Source: an uncultured Rothia sp. (GTDB taxonomy: Bacteria; Actinomycetota; Actinomycetes; Actinomycetales; Micrococcaceae). From it: 12,670 nt of DNA. Location: NCBI GenBank assembly GCA_937935205.1, contig CALGXU010000265.1:1-12670 (forward strand), written 5' to 3'. Shown one piece after another: positions 12,366 through 12,670 of the stretch (its first letter is position 1; each line of letters begins with the position of its first letter). Below the pieces are notes generated by a model. It did not search any database. It saw only the letters and a program-made list of their open reading frames with translations, and was not told where the DNA came from. The position numbers and the translations under genes are program-made.

Positions 12366-12670
12366 ATGTCTCCTATTCTGCTGGTCGGGTATGTGACCAT
12401 TTTTGTTGATACGCTGCTGGCTATCGCTGGTGCTGCGGTCGGTGTGCTGGCTTTTGTGCGTGCGTGGATGTCTCCGGCGAACGCGTACGATTTTGCCGGT
12501 AAACGCCCGAAGAACACGTGGCTGGCTTTGACCGGTGGTTCTGCTGTGGTGTCGCTGTTTAGCGTTTTTGCTGCGCTGACTGGTGGCGGTAATACTGTGC
12601 TGATTCTTCAGCTGGTGGCTGCTGTGATTAGCTGCGTGTTCCTGGCTGGTGTGTGGCCTTCGGTTGGTCG
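12366..12670 (+). CDS. DUF2516 family membrane protein, 3'-truncated by the window edge
   Basis: The open frame starts at ATG 12366, with AAGGA at 12356-12360, 5 nt upstream, and remains open to the window end (101 codons visible). Three hydrophobic segments are evident: residues about 4-32 (ILLVGYVTIFVDTLLAIAGA and on), 51-69 (WLALTGGSAVVSLFSVFAA) and 76-97 (VLILQLVAAVISCVFLAGVW). A short charged stretch, AGKRPKNTW, lies between the first two. The layout, the KxxW before the second helix and the terminal WPSVG (compare the DVRP-type ending of relatives) fit DUF2516, a small actinobacterial integral membrane family of unknown function, usually about 100-115 residues, so little is missing. It lies 48 bp after the PLP-enzyme gene in the same direction and may be cotranscribed, but has its own ribosome-binding site. 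Confidence 0.82.
   Translation, partial: MSPILLVGYVTIFVDTLLAIAGAAVGVLAFVRAWMSPANAYDFAGKRPKNTWLALTGGSAVVSLFSVFAALTGGGNTVLILQLVAAVISCVFLAGVWPSVG

Overview
The window looks like chromosomal DNA of a moderately high-GC actinobacterium. The protein set (GTP-dependent PEP carboxykinase, an Asp8/three-Cys NsrR, a DUF2516 protein) and the codon choice fit the Micrococcaceae, and Rothia is my best guess. The genus is an inference; no rRNA or other phylogenetic marker is present. I see no insertion sequence, prophage, CRISPR array, tRNA or rRNA.

Layout from left to right. (1) The 3' four-fifths of pckG (+), closed by a strong hairpin. (2) nsrR (+), an Rrf2-family iron-sulfur nitric-oxide sensor with its own intrinsic terminator. 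(3) A gene-free stretch of about 560 bp, AT-rich in its first half, leading into hmp (+), an NO-detoxifying flavohemoglobin. Regulator and target together form an NO-stress module. (4) A convergent junction with two long hairpins, then manB (-, phosphomannomutase). (5) A short divergent promoter region, then manA (+, mannose-6-phosphate isomerase). ManA and ManB together convert fructose-6-P to mannose-1-P for GDP-mannose and mannosylated cell-surface polymers. (6) A two-gene operon (+): a small ACT-domain protein (UPF0237) and a UPF0210/DUF711 protein, a conserved pair of unknown role. (7) A bidirectional terminator, then the leftward operon tmk-holB (thymidylate kinase and DNA polymerase III delta-prime, ATGA overlap). 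(8) A divergent rightward trans-sulfuration PLP enzyme (probable cystathionine gamma-lyase) and, cut by the window edge, a DUF2516 membrane protein.

Most genes are ordinary metabolic or housekeeping genes. The least expected signal lies at gene ends. Several stop codons sit inside short direct or tandem repeats: four 18-bp units at the UPF0210 stop, a perfect 14-bp duplication at the manB stop, a degenerate array of about 13 bp at the manA stop, and weaker cases at pckG, hmp, holB and the PLP enzyme. The result is a series of back-up stop codons just before the terminators. I know of no named feature of this kind and offer it as the main item to check. Secondary items are the unexplained operator-like dyads in the long hmp leader and the uncharacterised UPF0237-UPF0210 pair.
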